Positions 5,877-5,998 of a DNA stretch of 5,998 nucleotides are shown piece by piece (positions within the stretch are counted from its first letter, which is position 1; every line of letters starts with the position of its first letter). This DNA is from Phycisphaerales bacterium (GTDB lineage Bacteria > Planctomycetota > Phycisphaerae > Phycisphaerales > UBA1924). A model generated the notes under the pieces. It ran no database searches and was not told the DNA's origin. It worked only from the letters and a program-made list of their open reading frames with translations. The stretch is from contig JAJDDL010000086.1 in the NCBI GenBank assembly GCA_029260335.1, positions 1-5,998 of the forward strand, given 5' to 3'. Position numbers and translations under genes: made by a program.

Positions 5877-5885
5877 TCCTTCCTC
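5877..5885 (-). promoter_or_regulatory. Ribosome-binding site of the PEP-CTERM gene
   Basis: GAGGAAGGA on the minus strand ends five bases before ATG 5871. It is the best Shine-Dalgarno sequence in the window and fixes the start, in preference to the internal Met19. Confidence 0.7.
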
Positions 5886-5969
5886 ACCGACGCCATATCG
5901 CGGGCGACGGCAACAACGCAGGTCCTCGCTTTGCTCGGTGGGGGTTCGCGCCAAGGCGCAACGTGACCC
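5885..5969 (-). promoter_or_regulatory. Structured 5' leader candidate upstream of the PEP-CTERM gene
   Basis: CACCGA (5885-5890) is complementary to TCGGTG (5935-5940), closing a 56-base region directly against the ribosome-binding site. Inside it TCGC-GG-GCGA (5898-5907) forms a small hairpin, flanked by GCC (5892-5894) and GGC (5909-5911). Farther upstream GCGCC-AA-GGCGC (5948-5959) is a perfect hairpin, flanked by GGGT (5942-5945) and ACCC (5966-5969). No known riboswitch class is matched. The remaining sequence to 5998 shows no gene and no clear promoter. Confidence 0.3.
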
Positions 5970-5998
5970 GCCGAGGCCCATAACGCGAGGGCCCATCC

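Noticed and set aside
5872..5940. SAH or c-di-GMP (GEMM) riboswitch
   Set aside because: Short stretches look similar, but the conserved core sequences of neither class are present and the downstream gene does not fit.

Overview
The window looks like chromosomal DNA from a GC-rich planctomycete, most probably of the Phycisphaerae/Phycisphaerales type. This is an inference from combined hallmarks rather than a phylogenetic result. They are a PEP-CTERM-like sorting tail of the VPAPG type, a prepilin-like protein with a GFTLIELLVV motif and a C-terminal H-X(n)-DG element, a secreted beta-propeller ending in a dockerin-like pair of calcium loops, and a Bfd-type ferredoxin.

Layout. Bases 1-838 hold the 5' part of a minus-strand gene for a secreted protein that runs off the left edge. 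A divergent intergenic stretch (839-1039) leads to a well-formed tRNA-Cys(GCA) on the plus strand at 1040-1113. After a 267-base spacer with GC-rich hairpins and a candidate promoter, a plus-strand gene (1381-2199) encodes an unrecognised 272-residue protein. It carries a conserved-looking SFASKFAHYF...YPIYD core. It converges on a minus-strand block that fills the rest of the window.

The minus-strand block reads, in transcription order: a PEP-CTERM-like surface protein (5871-5005), a PQQ-like beta-propeller with a dockerin-like tail (4961-3399), a type IV prepilin-like protein (3355-2483) and a Bfd-like [2Fe-2S] protein (2486-2247). The gaps are 43 bases, 43 bases and a 4-base ATGA overlap, so an operon is likely. 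The first three products carry export signals (Sec plus sorting tail, Sec, prepilin leader), while the fourth looks cytosolic. A shared role at the cell surface is plausible for the first three. The role of the coupled iron-sulfur protein is open.

No CRISPR array, transposase, integrase, phage gene or recognisable defence system was seen. The most unusual signals are RNA-level: a 10-bp hairpin lying between a Shine-Dalgarno-like sequence and a start codon of the propeller gene, competing hairpins with a T-run inside the first codons of the 1381-2199 gene, and the tight prepilin/ferredoxin coupling.
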